This document shows positions 63,260 to 64,000 of a stretch of DNA of 64,000 nt, in pieces. Below the pieces are notes generated by a model, which was not told where the DNA came from, did not search any database, and was given only the letters and a program-made list of their open reading frames with translations. Made by a program: the position numbers and the translations under genes. This DNA is from Aestuariibaculum marinum (GTDB lineage Bacteria; Bacteroidota; Bacteroidia; Flavobacteriales; Flavobacteriaceae), in the NCBI RefSeq assembly GCF_014596975.1, contig NZ_JACVXD010000010.1, forward strand, positions 1 to 64,000, given 5' to 3'. Numbering within the stretch: the first letter of the stretch is position 1; each line of letters starts with the position of its first letter.

Positions 63260-64000
63260 ATGAAATTTACACCTTTGTTTGTAATCCTAACACTCTCTCT
63301 ATCCGGTTACTCTCAAACCAATCAAAAAATCTATGACATTATCGATGCTATTTCTGCCGAACGTATTGAAAAGGACATTGAAACTTTAGTGAATTTTGGA
63401 ACACGAAACACCTTTAGTGATACCATTTCAAATACCAGAGGTATTGGTGCTGCGAGACGATGGATCAAACAGGAATTTGAAAATATTTCCAAAGGTTGTG
63501 ATGACTGCTTAGAAGTGTTCTATCAAAAAGATTATGTGACCAAAGCGGGTAATAGTCGTGTGCCACATGATGCTTGGGTTGTTAATGTGATAGCCATACA
63601 AAAAGGAACCAAATACCCAAACAGCTATATTATTATGAGCGGGGATATCGATTCACGTGCCAGTGACACTATGGATTTTACAACCGATGCTCCTGGTGCT
63701 AACGATAACGCTTCTGGAATGGCAGGAACCATTGAAGCCGCAAGAGTATTATCTAAATACAAATTCGAACACAGCATTGTGTACGTTGGTCTTTCCGGTG
63801 AAGAACAGGGATTATTTGGAGGCAAAGGTTTAGCCAATTTTGCCCAAGAACACAACTGGAATATCGTTGGCGTTTTTAACAACGATATGATTGGAAATAT
63901 TAAAGGGGTTGATGGGGTTATTGATAACCGAACCTTTAGGGTTTTCTCAGAACCCGTTCCTGCCAACGAACCTGAAAAAACCAGAAAACTGCGACGCTTT
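63260..64000 (+). CDS. M28-family metallopeptidase (partial, cut by window end)
   Basis: The first 247 codons of an exported zinc aminopeptidase-like protein are present and stay open to the window edge. A signal peptide (residues 1-19, ending YSQ) precedes the catalytic domain. Zinc-ligand and catalytic segments seen are YIIMSGDIDSR (usually GHxDS/GHYDS in the family, with Asp in place of His here), APGANDNASGMAGTIEAARVL with its metal-bridging Asp, and YVGLSGEEQGLFGGKGLA with the catalytic Glu pair. The GD-I-DS variant in place of GH-x-D may alter the first zinc site. C-terminal part and stop codon lie outside the window. Confidence 0.85.
   Translation, partial: MKFTPLFVILTLSLSGYSQTNQKIYDIIDAISAERIEKDIETLVNFGTRNTFSDTISNTRGIGAARRWIKQEFENISKGCDDCLEVFYQKDYVTKAGNSRVPHDAWVVNVIAIQKGTKYPNSYIIMSGDIDSRASDTMDFTTDAPGANDNASGMAGTIEAARVLSKYKFEHSIVYVGLSGEEQGLFGGKGLANFAQEHNWNIVGVFNNDMIGNIKGVDGVIDNRTFRVFSEPVPANEPEKTRKLRRF

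Overview
The window looks like chromosomal DNA of a low-GC marine-type Flavobacteriaceae (Bacteroidota). Four things point there: Bacteroidota promoters (TTTG/TTG, 19-bp spacer, TAnnTTTG) in front of rpmH and rpmE2; type-B L31; T9SS C-terminal sorting domains on two secreted proteins; and family-typical genes such as DUF4382, DUF5777 and the ECF-sigma/'sensor of ECF-type sigma factor' cluster. I see no tRNA, rRNA, IS element, prophage, integrase or CRISPR array. Convergent gene pairs nearly all share a strong hairpin terminator.

Layout. 0.2-5.5 kb: vitamin B12 uptake, with btuB on the minus strand behind a cobalamin riboswitch and divergent btuF-btuC-btuD. 5.6-9.6 kb: TPR protein, rmuC, acyl-CoA thioesterase. 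9.7-14.4 kb: cell-envelope cluster (DUF4382 lipoprotein, OB-fold protein, secreted cupredoxin with T9SS tail, DUF5777 protein, two tandem mini-cytochrome c lipoproteins, YceI protein). 14.4-26.5 kb: carB, rpmH, lytic transglycosylase, hydrolase, mtaB, peptide-type binding lipoprotein, GlmU-like protein, rpmE2. 26.6-32 kb: DUF4199, GT2, phosphosugar mutase, MsbA-like ABC exporter. 32.2-38.1 kb: ECF sigma operon, Ycf48-like lipoprotein, rsmB, endonuclease I and fructosamine kinase. 38.2-41.9 kb: purL. 42-47.9 kb: anaerobic pyruvate-formate-lyase operon (pflB-pflA-DUF3360 permease-OFA MFS). 48.3-51.7 kb: two sulfatases. 51.8-54.6 kb: ppdK. 54.8-62.7 kb: fatty-acid beta-oxidation (fadD, then marR-fadN-fadA-fadE). 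62.8-64 kb: DUF6265 protein and a truncated M28 peptidase.

Most notable observations. (1) Three genes within about 5 kb (ECF sigma factor, endonuclease I, fructosamine kinase) each carry one in-frame stop codon with full homology continuing in the same frame. Two of these stops are TGA, a codon that ends no intact gene here. (2) pflB and ppdK, about 6.6 kb apart, both have a CRP/FNR-like dyad (ATGAY-N4-ATCAT) centred exactly 29.5 bp from the edge of a TACTTTTR -7 element, which suggests a shared low-oxygen activator. (3) A 24-bp perfect palindrome sits on the promoter of the MarR-fad operon. (4) A minus-strand terminator in front of mtaB has no gene upstream of it, which suggests a small RNA. 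(5) The cobalamin riboswitch carries an inserted nested hairpin. (6) The pfl operon carries a DUF3360 permease and an OFA transporter and no focA.
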